Assembly (NCBI GenBank): GCA_964586455.1
Contig: CAZPHV010000023.1
Coordinates: forward strand, 1 to 64,000
Source of the DNA: Aquimonas sp964586455
Lineage (GTDB): Bacteria; Pseudomonadota; Gammaproteobacteria; Xanthomonadales; Xanthomonadaceae
Direction: 5' to 3'
DNA length: 64,000 nt
A program made the translations under genes and the position numbers. Shown here in pieces: positions 51,656-61,609 of this stretch (positions are counted from its first letter, which is position 1; each line of letters begins with the position of its first letter). A model generated the notes under the pieces. That model worked only from the letters and a program-made list of their open reading frames with translations, was not told the origin of the DNA and did no database searches.

Positions 51656-53848
51656 ATGCGCGATCGGAATCGCCGTCCGGCGCGCACTTCGCGACCGCGA
51701 CTGGCAGCCTCATTGCTGGTGCTGCTGTTCTCGCTGGCGCCCGCTGCGGTTCCTGGCACGGTGCCATCTCCGGCAGTGCCCGCGGCCTTGGTAGAAATCG
51801 AAGCGCTGCTGGAGTCGGACCGCGGCGCCGCGTTGGCACGTTTGGATGCGCTGAGTCTCGACGCCGAGTCGACGTTGCGTGAGCCCGCCATCGAGTTGCT
51901 GGTCAAGGCCTTGGGCCGGGGCAGCCCGGCCGAGCGCGCGCGCGCGCTGGAGCTGGCCTCGACGGCCTTGCAAGCGCAGACCACATCGCCCGCATTGGCC
52001 GCAGCCTTGTTCGAGCAGCAGTCGACGCTTCTGTCGAGCCAGGGTGCCTGGCCTGAGGACGACAGTGCGCAGCTGGCCCAGGCAGAGGCATTGCGCGACC
52101 GCCTTGACTCGCCGGAGGCGCGCGCCGGCGTGCTGCACAGCGTGGGCGCCGCGCGCCTGCGCGCACGGCGCTTCGCTGAAGCCGAGCCCGTGCTGCGGCA
52201 GGGCTTGAGCGAGATCGAAGATCGACCGGCATCAAGGGTTCTCGCCCTGTTGCAGGGCAATCTCGGCGTGGCGCTGGCACAGCAGGGGCGCCTGGCGGAT
52301 GCGATGGCGGCCTTCGTGGCCCAGGATGAAGCGCTGCGTGCAGCGGGCGAGCCGGCGCAGCCGAATCTGCTGCGCAACATCAGCAGTCTGAATATTCTGC
52401 TGGAGGACTGGCCGCGCGCGATCGACTACGCCGAACGGGCGATGGCGCTGCTGCAGCCCGATACCAAGGAAGCCGCGCCGCTACTGATCAATATGGCCTC
52501 CGGCTGGATCGGGCTCGGCGAGCTGCAGAAGGCGCGTGTCGCGCTGGAACAATCGCTGGCGATTTCCGAGCGGTTTGGGCTGGATGATCTCAGTGCGCGC
52601 AACAACTATGGCTACGTGCTGCTGCAGCTCGGCGAGCTGCAGGCTGCCCGCGCGCAGTTCGAAGCGGTGCGGGACCTTGCACGTGCGGCGCAGGACATCG
52701 CGGTCGAAGCGGTGGCACTGAAGAATCTCGGCGATGTATGGATACGCCTGGGCGAGCGCAGTCGTGCGGACGACCACCTGCAGCGGGCCTTGGCCCTGCA
52801 CGCTCGGCACGAGCAGCCTCACAAGCGCCTGGAGCTGCTGCAGCTGGTGGTCGACAACCTTGAAGGCATGGGCCGGCACGCCGAGGCGCTGCGGCGGATG
52901 CGCGAGCTGAAGGCGCTCGCCGATGAGCTGGTCAACGTCGAGTCCTTGAATCGCATCGCTGAGCTCGAAAACAGCCTGCAGCTCAAGGAGAGCGAGGCTG
53001 AGCTGGCCGTGCAGAAGGCCAGGCTGGCCGAACGCGAGGCCGATCTCGCCAGCCTCAAGGCGCGCGAGCGGCAGGAGCTGATCGAACGCAATGCCCTGTT
53101 TGCGCTGGTCGTCGCCCTGGTGGTCATCGTGCTGTTGTTGGTACGTCAGGTGCGCGAACGTGCGCGCGCCAACCGCGAGCTGTCGGCGCGCAACAGCGAG
53201 ATCGAGGCCCAGGGTGAACGCTTGCGTAGCCTCAACGGGCTTGTTCAGCGGCAGAGCGAAGAAGACGCGTTGACCGGGCTCAACAACCGTCGCTATCTGC
53301 AGGCCCTGCTGCCGGCGCTGGTGCCCCGACAAGGCGAGGCGGCGCGTGCGCTGGCGATCGTGGCCGATCTCGATCATTTCAAGCAGATCAACGACCGCTG
53401 GGGCCATGAGGCCGGTGATCGCGTGCTCTGCCATGTCGCCAGCCTGCTGCGGCAGTGCGCGCGCAGCGGCGACGCGCTGGTGCGCTGGGGCGGCGAGGAG
53501 TTCGTCTGGATCTGTCAGGGTGCGGATGCGTCCGAGGGCCCCAGCCTGAGCGCGCGGTTGCGCGAGGCGCTGATGCGCAATCCGATCGAGATCGCCGGCG
53601 AATCGGTCTGCGTAACGGCCTCGATCGGTTACGCCGCGATTCCGCTATGGCCGGATCAGCCCGGCGACCCCGCGCTGACACTCAAGCTCGCCGACCACGC
53701 GGCCTACGCAGCCAAGCGTGCAGGCCGCAACCGCTGGGCCGGCTTTGAAGGACGCGAGCCGCCACCGCTGCAGACCGACCTCAGTCGCATTGAGATCGAA
53801 GCGATGGAGGCTTCCGGCTGGGTCGCCAGCGTTCGCGGTACGGGCTGA
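51656..53848 (+). CDS. TPR-containing membrane diguanylate cyclase
   Basis: A 730-residue protein. It has a signal-anchor (LLVLLFSLAPAAVP), a long TPR-type helical sensor of about 450 residues (for example NLGVALAQQGRLADAMAAFV, NYGYVLLQLGELQAARAQF, NLGDVWIRLGERSRADDHL), a coiled-coil, a single membrane helix (FALVVALVVIVLLLV), and a C-terminal GGDEF domain with RWGGEEF at 610-616. The GGEEF variant is a normal active-site form. TPR-TM-GGDEF proteins are common in this bacterial group and make cyclic-di-GMP in response to unknown periplasmic signals. A strong AGGGGGG ribosome site lies 6 bases before ATG 51656. Confidence 0.88.
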   Translation: MRDRNRRPARTSRPRLAASLLVLLFSLAPAAVPGTVPSPAVPAALVEIEALLESDRGAALARLDALSLDAESTLREPAIELLVKALGRGSPAERARALELASTALQAQTTSPALAAALFEQQSTLLSSQGAWPEDDSAQLAQAEALRDRLDSPEARAGVLHSVGAARLRARRFAEAEPVLRQGLSEIEDRPASRVLALLQGNLGVALAQQGRLADAMAAFVAQDEALRAAGEPAQPNLLRNISSLNILLEDWPRAIDYAERAMALLQPDTKEAAPLLINMASGWIGLGELQKARVALEQSLAISERFGLDDLSARNNYGYVLLQLGELQAARAQFEAVRDLARAAQDIAVEAVALKNLGDVWIRLGERSRADDHLQRALALHARHEQPHKRLELLQLVVDNLEGMGRHAEALRRMRELKALADELVNVESLNRIAELENSLQLKESEAELAVQKARLAEREADLASLKARERQELIERNALFALVVALVVIVLLLVRQVRERARANRELSARNSEIEAQGERLRSLNGLVQRQSEEDALTGLNNRRYLQALLPALVPRQGEAARALAIVADLDHFKQINDRWGHEAGDRVLCHVASLLRQCARSGDALVRWGGEEFVWICQGADASEGPSLSARLREALMRNPIEIAGESVCVTASIGYAAIPLWPDQPGDPALTLKLADHAAYAAKRAGRNRWAGFEGREPPPLQTDLSRIEIEAMEASGWVASVRGTG

Positions 53849-54567
53849 GCTTCGCGGGCGCCCATGGCGTGGCTCAAGCTGTGCTCGACGGGTAGTCCCG
53901 TTGCCACTGCAACGCGCTTGGGTGGTCCGCGCTGGTGCGAGCTCGACGCTCGCGACCGGTTCCGGTTCAGAGCTTCAAGGCGCCATAGCAGCGTCCATGC
54001 ACGCGTGACCGAGGTGCTGTTGCAGCCGTGCTTGATGAAGTGGCGCGATGCATCAGCTGAGCGCATGCAGGCGGCAGCCGAGCCTCCTTGTTGGAATCTC
54101 ACAAGGCCTGAGGCAAGCCCGATGGAACTCGACTCTACCCCTCGGCCTCCGTTGATACCCGAAGGCTGCAACCCGGCCGCGTCAGCGAAAGTCCCAGCAC
54201 CGATCCAGCCTGTTGCGGATGCCGCCACCAAGCGCGAATTCAACGCGCGCTGAGCCAGCCATGGCGCGCGTGCTTCCACCCGTCCAGCAGACGCCGCCAG
54301 CGGCGACTAAGGTCCACCCTGATCGGATCCGATTGGCTCTTCGTTCAAGTTCGCTGGACATGCTGTCAAGCCCGGCCACCGACGAGTTGACAGCATCGAC
54401 ATGGCGGGAACGCAGGTGAGCGGCGACACTATCTTCATCCTGCAAGGCACGGCGACCTGCCGCGCCGGTTGAGCAGAGTTTGCGCACGACGGCTGTGAGC
54501 GACGGATCTGCGCGCGAGCGCGCGGCCGCGTTCTTTTCGGCCGAATCACACGGGGAGCAGAGGCGAA
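53849..54567. other. 719-base gene-free spacer
   Basis: No feature is supported. Frames on both strands are open for 100-190 codons because of GC-rich composition, but they lack start signals and domains. One of them overlaps the cyclase gene antisense. The promoter of the WGR gene presumably lies at its right end. Confidence 0.5.
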
Positions 54568-57552
54568 ATGCGGCGATTCGAACTCGTTGACGGAGTGTCG
54601 AAAAAGTTCTGGGAAATCCGAACCCAGGGCGTCGAATTCACGGTCAGCTTCGGCCGTATCGGAACGCAAGGGCAAAGCAAGACCAAGTCGCTTGCGAGTG
54701 CCGCGGCGGCCGAGGCTGAAGTCGCGAAGCTGATTCGAGAGAAGACCGCCAAGGGCTATGTCGAAGTGGCGCTGGGGGCTTCGCCTTCGAGCCCTCCAGT
54801 CGAGACCTTGCAGCCGCTGCCTGAGCCCCGGCGCGCCGACGCATCTACGCGGGGTGCCGGGCTCGAAACTGCGAGCGCAGTACGCCCGGCAGCGACGCCG
54901 GCGCTCGCGGCGTCGAGCCACGGGCAGTTCGACGGCGCTGCGACGGAGCACGCGGCGCCGTCGGTTTCCGCACCCACGCGCGAGCCGCAGGGCGGGATGG
55001 AGTCCAGCGGTTCCAGAGCGGTAGACGACGGATTGGTCTGGCCCAGCGCGGGCTTTCTCTGGACCGAGGAACGGCTCGCTGAGCTCCCGCCCATGCGGGG
55101 ACTGCAGCCCCTGTCCGTTGGCGACACGGACTCCGCCCAGAAGGATCTCGACCCTGCTGCGCTGAAGGCATGGCCCTTCGACGTTGACCCGCGCCAGTGC
55201 ACCGACCTCACGCTCTGGTCGCAGGCCTGCTCGCAGACCGACCTGCTGGGTCGCGCTCATCGGACGCTGGTGCAGGCGGCCACGGCCCTGCATGGCCTGC
55301 CGTTTGCCGTGGAACTTGCCCTCGGTTGTGCTGCGCAGTGGCTGGCTTCCAATCCGAGCCTGTACACCTACGCAGGCGATCGGCCCGCGCGCCGCCTGCG
55401 CAAACAACTGGTCGTCTGCAGTGAGCCCGTGCACGCCGCCTGCGTTGAGATCGCTGCGCGCTTTCGTGGCGTGGCCCTGGAAACCGATGCATTGATCAGC
55501 TTCATGCTGCCGGAGCAGGCCGCCTGGGCCAACGAATGCGCGCAGCATCCCGGCCTCGACGAGGAGGTGGAGGCCTCCTGGCTCGACGACACCGCACTGT
55601 CGCCTGCCAACGCCTTGCGCGTGCTGCGCGGCCGCTACGGCAGTGCCTTTGGCTGGCAGCTCTACTTCGATACCCCCAGGCCTGCCCAAACCGCACTCTT
55701 GCAGCTGCGCCTGCATGGCGTGGGCGCCTTGTCGCTGTTCGACGTTGCCATCAAGGAGTACGCGCGCTGGCCGCGCCTGCGGCCAGCGCTGGAGCGCCTG
55801 CTCGGCATGCTCGAGTGCGTGGAGGCCCCCGAGACCTTCGCCGTGCTGTTTCGTCACGTCGAGCACGAAGCGGTGCGCGACAGCCTGCAGCGTCTGGCGA
55901 CACGTTGGCCGGTGGCTCTGTTCAAGAGCGCGCTGCTGACGCCCCGGCGCAGTGAGGCGCTGGAGGACTGGGCGGTAAGCCTGGCGGCGAGCGCGCCGGA
56001 AATCGTGGATGTGGCGCTTGAGGCCAGTACGCCGGCCGAGCGCACTCGCATGGACAGCGTGGTCCGTGCCCGGCTGCGGCCGATCGAGGCGCCGTTGGAC
56101 GCGCTGCCCGGTGCGCTGCGCGAGGCCGCGGCCGACCTGCCCGCGGCCAAGGGCAAGAAGATGCCCTTGCCGGAGTTCTTCGACCCGCGAACATTGCACC
56201 GCCCCCTCCTGCGCTGTGGCGGCGCGCTGCCGAGGGTGGCGATGATCCAGCTCGGGCGCTTGCTCGCCGCCAGCACGCTGCAGGCGCCACGCCCCGAGCT
56301 GGACGCCGTGCGCGCGGCCTGCACGCCGGAATCCCTGAGCGAGTGCGCGTGGAACCTGTTCCGCGCCTGGCAATTGGCCGGCTCGCCGAGCAAGCAGGGG
56401 TGGGCGTTCGCCGCACTCGGCCTGCTCGGCAACGATGCCGTCGCACATCGACTGGCCCCGCTGATTCGCGAATGGCCGGGCCAGTCTGCACATGCGCGCG
56501 CCACCCTCGGCCTGGACATCCTGGCCGCGCTTGGCAGCGATGCGGCGTTGATGCAGCTGAATGGCATCGCCGAGAAGGTCAAGCATGCGGGTCTGCAGGC
56601 CCGCGCTCGCGAGCGGATCGAGCACATCGCCGCAGCGCGCGGCCTGACTCCGATCGAGCTGGCTGATCGCCTGGTACCGGATCTTGGTCTGGACACACGG
56701 GGCTGCGTGAGCTTGAACTTCGGCTCGCGTCAGTTCCAGGTGACCCTGGACGATGCCTTGAAGCCGCGCCTGCGCGATGCGACGGGTCGCTTGCTGAAGG
56801 ATCTGCCCAAGCCTGGACGTGGCGACGACGCCGAGCTTGCCGAAGCGGCTGTCATGCAGTTCAAGGCGCTGAAGAAGGACGCCAAGGCGGTGGCCGCGCT
56901 GCACGTTCCGCGTCTGGAGCGCGCGATGTGCGAGCGGCGACGGTGGCGCCCAGCGGTGTTCGAGAGCGTTTTCGTGGCGCATCCCTTGATGGGCCTGTTG
57001 GCGCGCAGGCTGCTGTGGGGCGTGTACCGGGCGGGTAGGCTGGTGGGCGCATTGCGCATCGCCGAAGACCACAGCCTGGCCGACAGCGAGGACTGCGTGT
57101 ATCGGCTTGCCGAGGGCGTCGAGGTCGGCATCGTGCACCCGCTGGAGCTGCCGTCCGAGCTTGCTGCCGCCTTCGGAGGCCGCTTCTCCGACTACGAGAT
57201 CGTGCAACCCTTCCGCCAACTGGGGCGGGAAACCTACTCGGTTGACCCTGCTGAGCGGCAAGCCGGTGAACTGCTGCGATTCAAGGACCGCAAGACGAGC
57301 GCCGGTGCGCTGATGAGTCTGGCAGCGCGCGGCTGGGAGTCCGAAACCTCAAGCTACGCGATTCGGCACTTCAGCCGCCCGCTGCCGGGTGGGCAGCAGG
57401 TGAGCGTCGAGCTGGAACCGGGCATCCAGCTCGGCGACATTCAGTCCGAGCCAGAACAATGGCTGCTCAAGGTCGACCTGCCCGCCGTTGATGCCGATCC
57501 GGTTCAGGTCAGCGAACTGATCCGCGATCTGGAACTGGCGGCGCCGATCTGA
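54568..57552 (+). CDS. WGR-DUF4132 protein (MolR-like)
   Basis: A 994-residue protein. Residues 1-75 form a WGR domain (FWEIRTQGVEFTVSFGRIGTQGQ), found in PARPs and in bacterial regulators, where it can bind nucleic acid. A Pro/Ala/Ser-rich linker spans about 75-150. The rest is helical with HEAT-like segments, and the final 250 residues match DUF4132 (HPLMGLLARRLLWGVYRAGRLV..FRIAEDHSLAD-type and PFRQLGRETY). Similar proteins are annotated MolR-like, with no firm function. GGGGAG lies 12 bases before ATG 54568. It is transcribed alone, convergent with the ilv operon. Confidence 0.82.
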   Translation: MRRFELVDGVSKKFWEIRTQGVEFTVSFGRIGTQGQSKTKSLASAAAAEAEVAKLIREKTAKGYVEVALGASPSSPPVETLQPLPEPRRADASTRGAGLETASAVRPAATPALAASSHGQFDGAATEHAAPSVSAPTREPQGGMESSGSRAVDDGLVWPSAGFLWTEERLAELPPMRGLQPLSVGDTDSAQKDLDPAALKAWPFDVDPRQCTDLTLWSQACSQTDLLGRAHRTLVQAATALHGLPFAVELALGCAAQWLASNPSLYTYAGDRPARRLRKQLVVCSEPVHAACVEIAARFRGVALETDALISFMLPEQAAWANECAQHPGLDEEVEASWLDDTALSPANALRVLRGRYGSAFGWQLYFDTPRPAQTALLQLRLHGVGALSLFDVAIKEYARWPRLRPALERLLGMLECVEAPETFAVLFRHVEHEAVRDSLQRLATRWPVALFKSALLTPRRSEALEDWAVSLAASAPEIVDVALEASTPAERTRMDSVVRARLRPIEAPLDALPGALREAAADLPAAKGKKMPLPEFFDPRTLHRPLLRCGGALPRVAMIQLGRLLAASTLQAPRPELDAVRAACTPESLSECAWNLFRAWQLAGSPSKQGWAFAALGLLGNDAVAHRLAPLIREWPGQSAHARATLGLDILAALGSDAALMQLNGIAEKVKHAGLQARARERIEHIAAARGLTPIELADRLVPDLGLDTRGCVSLNFGSRQFQVTLDDALKPRLRDATGRLLKDLPKPGRGDDAELAEAAVMQFKALKKDAKAVAALHVPRLERAMCERRRWRPAVFESVFVAHPLMGLLARRLLWGVYRAGRLVGALRIAEDHSLADSEDCVYRLAEGVEVGIVHPLELPSELAAAFGGRFSDYEIVQPFRQLGRETYSVDPAERQAGELLRFKDRKTSAGALMSLAARGWESETSSYAIRHFSRPLPGGQQVSVELEPGIQLGDIQSEPEQWLLKVDLPAVDADPVQVSELIRDLELAAPI

Positions 57553-57661
57553 GACCGTGATGAGCGCTGCGCGCTCGGCGTGCACCGATAGGGGCTTGGG
57601 CGCTCCGGAGCACAGCTGCACAGGCTCGCCGACTGCGGCAGGCCTGTGCCGGATGCCGGAA

Positions 57662-58522
57662 TCAGTAGGCTGTCAGCCAACCGCTGCGCGCGCTCTCCTG
57701 CCCGGTGACCACGCGTTGGTAGAGGCGGCGCAGCTCCAGGGTGATGGGGTTTGCGCCGAACTCACGCTGATCGAGCCAACCGACCTGGGCGATCTCGGCC
57801 GAGGTGCCGGTGAGGAAGATCTCGTCGGCGTCCTGCAGCTCCTGCAGCGACACCGGTCGCGAATCCGCCCCCGCGAGCTCGATCACGGTGGCGCGGGTGA
57901 TGCCGGGCAGGGCATCCGGGTGTTCGACCGCGGTGACCGATCCGTTCTTCACCATAAACACATTCTCGCCGGTGCACTCGACCACCTGGCCTTGCGTATC
58001 GGTGAACAGGGCTTCGCCAAATCCGCGCGAAGTGGCCTCGCGCTTGGCCAGAATCGAATTCACATAGGCCCCGCACAATTTCAGGGGGGGAATCGCCGAG
58101 GCGGTGTTGCGCCGGTACGGGCTGTGGGTCAGCTTGACCCGATCGCTGCCCAGGTGCGGCTTCCAGGGCATTGAAGCGACCAGGGCGTCTTCGCCCAGCA
58201 CTTCGACATCCAGCCCGAGCCCGCCGCGCGCATAGGTCGCCAAGGGGCGGATGTAGGCGTCGCGGTGTCTGTTCGCACGCAGAACAGCCAAGGTGGCCGC
58301 TTCGAACTCGCTGATCGAGAAGCGGATGCCCAGCGCCTCGCAGCCGCGCGCCATGCGATCGAGATGGTCGCGCAGCCGGAATACGGCTGCGCCATCGGGG
58401 TTCGCATACGCACGGATACCTTCGAACACGCCGGTGCCATAGTGCAGACCGTGCGCCAGCGGGTGGATGCCGACCTCGTCGACGCAGACGATCTCGCCGT
58501 TGTACCAGAGGTTCAGGGACAT
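57662..58522 (-). CDS. ilvE: Branched-chain amino acid aminotransferase
   Basis: A 286-residue class IV PLP aminotransferase with the expected lysine in LKLCGAYVNSILAKREA and a Glu in VVECTGENVF; EGIRAY and RGGLGLDV also fit the family. It interconverts leucine, isoleucine and valine with their keto acids, the last step of the pathway served by this operon. Slightly shorter than E. coli IlvE (309). Its start overlaps the end of ilvM by 10 bases, so it is coupled as the last gene of the ilv operon. Confidence 0.92.
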   Translation of the reverse strand: MSLNLWYNGEIVCVDEVGIHPLAHGLHYGTGVFEGIRAYANPDGAAVFRLRDHLDRMARGCEALGIRFSISEFEAATLAVLRANRHRDAYIRPLATYARGGLGLDVEVLGEDALVASMPWKPHLGSDRVKLTHSPYRRNTASAIPPLKLCGAYVNSILAKREATSRGFGEALFTDTQGQVVECTGENVFMVKNGSVTAVEHPDALPGITRATVIELAGADSRPVSLQELQDADEIFLTGTSAEIAQVGWLDQREFGANPITLELRRLYQRVVTGQESARSGWLTAY

Positions 58523-58749
58523 TCGGCTACCTCCACTTTCAGACAGTCATAGAGCTTTTCCATCTGCCGGCACAGACTCTCCGGCGGGCGGTCACCCGAC
58601 AGGGTCAGCTGCAGGCGCCAGGATTCGTCTTCGGCACTGCGCTGGCCTTCGATGGCCAGCGGCGTGTAGCCGCGGCGCTCGGCCGTGCCCAGCACGCGCA
58701 GCAGCGCGCCTTCGGCCGGGCGCAGGGTCAGGTCAAGCCGGAATCGCAT
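58513..58749 (-). CDS. ilvM: Acetolactate synthase small subunit, IlvM-like
   Basis: A 78-residue ACT-type regulatory subunit (RFRLDLTLRPAEGALLRVLGTAERRGYTP). It partners the large subunit encoded just upstream and is expected to stabilise it and tune feedback. Length matches IlvM (about 85). It overlaps the end of ilvG by 17 bases and the start of ilvE by 10. Confidence 0.85.
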   Translation of the reverse strand: MRFRLDLTLRPAEGALLRVLGTAERRGYTPLAIEGQRSAEDESWRLQLTLSGDRPPESLCRQMEKLYDCLKVEVAECP

Positions 58750-60499
58750 GGGCTTCGGTCTCGTCCAGCATGGTCGCGTTGCTGTGGTTGGGCGGCACCA
58801 GCGGCCAGACATTGGCGCGGGCGTCGATGATCACGTGCAGTAGGGCCGGCCCCGGTGTGGCCATCAGTTCACGCAGCGCGGTCTCGGTGTCCTCGCGGCG
58901 CTCCAGCCGCACGGCCGGGATGCCGAACACGCGGGTGAGTGCTGCGAAGTCGGGATTGTCCGAGAGGTCAATCTCGCTGAAGTTTTTCGCGAAGAACAGC
59001 TCCTGCCACTGCCGGACCATGCCCAGTGAACTGTTGTCCAGCAGCACCATCTTGATCGGCAGCTTGCAGCGTGCGACGGTGGCCAGCTCCTGGATGTTCA
59101 TCATGATGCTGCCGTCGCCTGAGACCAGCACCACCGGCCGATCCGGGCAGCCGAACTGCGCGCCCATTGCCGCCGGCAGGCCGAAGCCCATGGTGCCCAA
59201 CGCGCCGGAGGTCAGATGATTGCGCGGGTGATGGAAGCGCCAGTGCTGGGCGACCCACATCTGGTGCTGGCCGACGTCGCAGGCGACCACGGTGTCGGGC
59301 GGCATCAGCTCGGACAGGCGTTTCAGCAGGGCTGGCGCATACACGCCCTTGCCGGGCGCGTCGTAGCGCGGCGCGCAGGTGACGCGCATGCGCTGGCAGC
59401 GCTGATGCCACTCCTCGCAGTTGCTGCGCGCGGCGGCCAGGCCGCGCAGCGAGTCACGCAGATCGCCGTACAGCGGCACATCGGCATGCCGCAGCTTGCT
59501 GATCTCGGCGGGGTCGGCATCCAGGTGGATGACCCGCGCGTTGGGCGCGAATTCGCTCAGCTTGCCGGTGGCACGGTCGTCGAAGCGGGCGCCGACGCAG
59601 ATCAGCAGATCGCATTCCTGCACGGCCGTGTTCGCCGCGCGGGTGCCGTGCATGCCCAGCATGCCGATCAGGTAGGGATGATCGGGTGGCAGATTGCCCT
59701 GACCGCGCAGGGTCTGCACCGTCGGCAGCCGAGAGGCTTCGACAAAGGCGCGGAACTCGGCGACGGCGTCGGCCAGCACCACGCCTTGGCCTGCATAGAC
59801 GACCGGTCGCTCCGCCGATGCAATCGTTGCGATCGCCTCGATCAGGCGCGCGGCCGAGGGCTGCGGCAGGGTGTCGTGGGTTGAAGCAGGCAGCGGACGC
59901 AGGTGCTGCGCCGGCGCGTTCTGCACGTCTTTCGGAAAGTCGATCAGCACCGGGCCCGGGCGTCCGCTCTTGGCGATGCGGAAGGCCTCGTGCACGACCT
60001 TCGGCATGTCTTCGATTGAGCGCAGCAGAAAACTGTGCTTCACGATCGGCAGGGTCATGCCGTAGACGTCCAGTTCCTGGAAGGCGTCGGTGCCCATCAG
60101 GGTGGTCGGCACCTGGCCGGTCAGCACCACCATCGGCACCGAGTCGAGGAAGGCATCGGCGATTCCGGTGACCAGGTTGGACGCGCCGGGCCCCGAAGTG
60201 GCCACGCACACGCCGACCTTGCCCGACGCGCGCGCGAAGCCGTTCGCGGCAAGCGCGGCACCCTGCTCGTGGCGCACCAGGATGTGGCGCATCGGCGAGC
60301 CGGTGAGCGCGTCGTAGAAGGGCATGATCGCGCCGCCCGGGTAACCGAACAGCACCTCGGTGCCTTCGGCTTCAAGGCAGCGGGCCATCAGTTCGGCGCC
60401 GTTCTTGGCGGGCTTGAAGGCTGCCGCCGCGATCGGCGAGGCGGTGGGTTCGGCCGACGCGTCAGACGCGTCCAGGCTGTGGGCGGCGCGGGCGTTCAT
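58733..60499 (-). CDS. ilvG: Acetolactate synthase large subunit
   Basis: A 588-residue thiamine-diphosphate enzyme of the acetohydroxyacid synthase large-subunit family. Visible features are the catalytic Glu in RHEQGAALAANGFARA, the FAD region (GAVFDDRATG-like GARFDDRATGK) and the ThDP motif GDGSIMMNIQEL. It condenses pyruvate with pyruvate or 2-oxobutyrate, the committed step to valine/leucine and isoleucine. The N-terminal 30 residues are an Ala-rich extension. Its ATG overlaps the ilvC stop by 4 bases. It pairs with the ilvM product. Confidence 0.93.
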   Translation of the reverse strand: MNARAAHSLDASDASAEPTASPIAAAAFKPAKNGAELMARCLEAEGTEVLFGYPGGAIMPFYDALTGSPMRHILVRHEQGAALAANGFARASGKVGVCVATSGPGASNLVTGIADAFLDSVPMVVLTGQVPTTLMGTDAFQELDVYGMTLPIVKHSFLLRSIEDMPKVVHEAFRIAKSGRPGPVLIDFPKDVQNAPAQHLRPLPASTHDTLPQPSAARLIEAIATIASAERPVVYAGQGVVLADAVAEFRAFVEASRLPTVQTLRGQGNLPPDHPYLIGMLGMHGTRAANTAVQECDLLICVGARFDDRATGKLSEFAPNARVIHLDADPAEISKLRHADVPLYGDLRDSLRGLAAARSNCEEWHQRCQRMRVTCAPRYDAPGKGVYAPALLKRLSELMPPDTVVACDVGQHQMWVAQHWRFHHPRNHLTSGALGTMGFGLPAAMGAQFGCPDRPVVLVSGDGSIMMNIQELATVARCKLPIKMVLLDNSSLGMVRQWQELFFAKNFSEIDLSDNPDFAALTRVFGIPAVRLERREDTETALRELMATPGPALLHVIIDARANVWPLVPPNHSNATMLDETEAHAIPA

Positions 60500-61536
60500 G
60501 CGGCGGCGTCCTGCGGTTTGGCGGCGGGGGCGTCGGCGGCGGGGCTTTCGGCGGCCTTGGGCGCGGCATTCAGCCAGGCCATCTCGGCGCGCAGGGTCTT
60601 GCCGATCTTCTCGATCGGGTGATCCAGATCGGCTTGCTTCAGGCGCTGGTATTCGGGGTTGCCGGCCTTGTACTCGGCGATCCACTGACGCGCGAAGGTG
60701 CCGTCCTGGATCTCGGTCAGGATGTCCTTCATGCGCGCCTTGGTGTCGGCGTCGATCACCCGCGGGCCGCGGGTCAGGTCGCCGTACTGCGCGGTCTCGC
60801 TGATGAACTCGTGCATGCGGGTCAGGCCGCCGTCGTACAGCAGATCAACGATCAGCTTCAGCTCGTGCAGGCACTCGTAGTAGGCGATCTCGGGCTGATA
60901 GCCCGCCTCGACCAGGGTTTCCCAGCCGGCCAGCACCAGCTTCGTCGCGCCGCCGCACAGCACCGCCTGCTCGCCGAACAGATCGGTCTCGGTCTCTTCC
61001 TTGAACGTGGTCTTGATCGCCTTGGCGCGCGCGCCGCCGACGCCGGCGCAGTAGGCCAGGGCCAGCTGCTCGGCCTTGCCGGAGCGGTCGGCGTTGACCG
61101 CATAGACGCAGGGCACGCCGCGGCCGATCTCGAACTCACGGCGAACCAGTGCACCCGGGCCCTTGGGCGCGACCAGGATCACGTCGAGGTCATCGCGCGG
61201 GGTGATCTCGCCGTAGTGCACGTTCAGGCCGTGGGCGAACAGCAGGCAGGCGCCTTGTCGGATGTTCGGCTCGATGTGCTCGCGATACAGCTGCGGCTGC
61301 ACCATGTCCGGGGTCAGCACGGCGATCAGGCCGGCTTCGCGGATGGCCTCGGCCGGCGACTTGACGGTGAAGCCATCCGCTTTCGCCTTGGCCTCGGTCG
61401 GGCCGCCCGGGCGCAGGCCGATGATCACGTCGGCGCCGGAGTCGCGCAGGTTGAGGGCGTGGGCGCGGCCCTGGCTGCCGTAGCCGATGATGGCGACGCG
61501 GGGCAGGGTGGCGGCGGGATTGTTCGGCTGGCTCAT
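60496..61536 (-). CDS. ilvC: Ketol-acid reductoisomerase, class I
   Basis: A 346-residue enzyme with the Rossmann motif GYGSQGRAHALNLRDSG and the conserved KGPGALVRREFE and EETETDLFGEQAVLCGG segments. It isomerises and reduces acetolactate with NADPH. The length is that of class I, unlike the longer class II E. coli enzyme. It has a Pro/Ala-rich C-terminal tail of about 20 residues. The gap to ilvD is 73 bases. Confidence 0.95.
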   Translation of the reverse strand: MSQPNNPAATLPRVAIIGYGSQGRAHALNLRDSGADVIIGLRPGGPTEAKAKADGFTVKSPAEAIREAGLIAVLTPDMVQPQLYREHIEPNIRQGACLLFAHGLNVHYGEITPRDDLDVILVAPKGPGALVRREFEIGRGVPCVYAVNADRSGKAEQLALAYCAGVGGARAKAIKTTFKEETETDLFGEQAVLCGGATKLVLAGWETLVEAGYQPEIAYYECLHELKLIVDLLYDGGLTRMHEFISETAQYGDLTRGPRVIDADTKARMKDILTEIQDGTFARQWIAEYKAGNPEYQRLKQADLDHPIEKIGKTLRAEMAWLNAAPKAAESPAADAPAAKPQDAAA

Positions 61537-61609
61537 CGTCGGTTCCTTGGAAACTGCGCTGGGTGGTTGGGTGGGGTCGTTCGCGGGGGCGAGGTTCGGG
61601 GCGTCGGCT

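Noticed and set aside
54307..57261. A 984-codon open frame on the minus strand
   Set aside because: It is antisense to the WGR-DUF4132 gene, which has recognisable domains and a ribosome site. The antisense product is Arg/Gln/His-rich with no domain, as expected from GC-rich codon bias.
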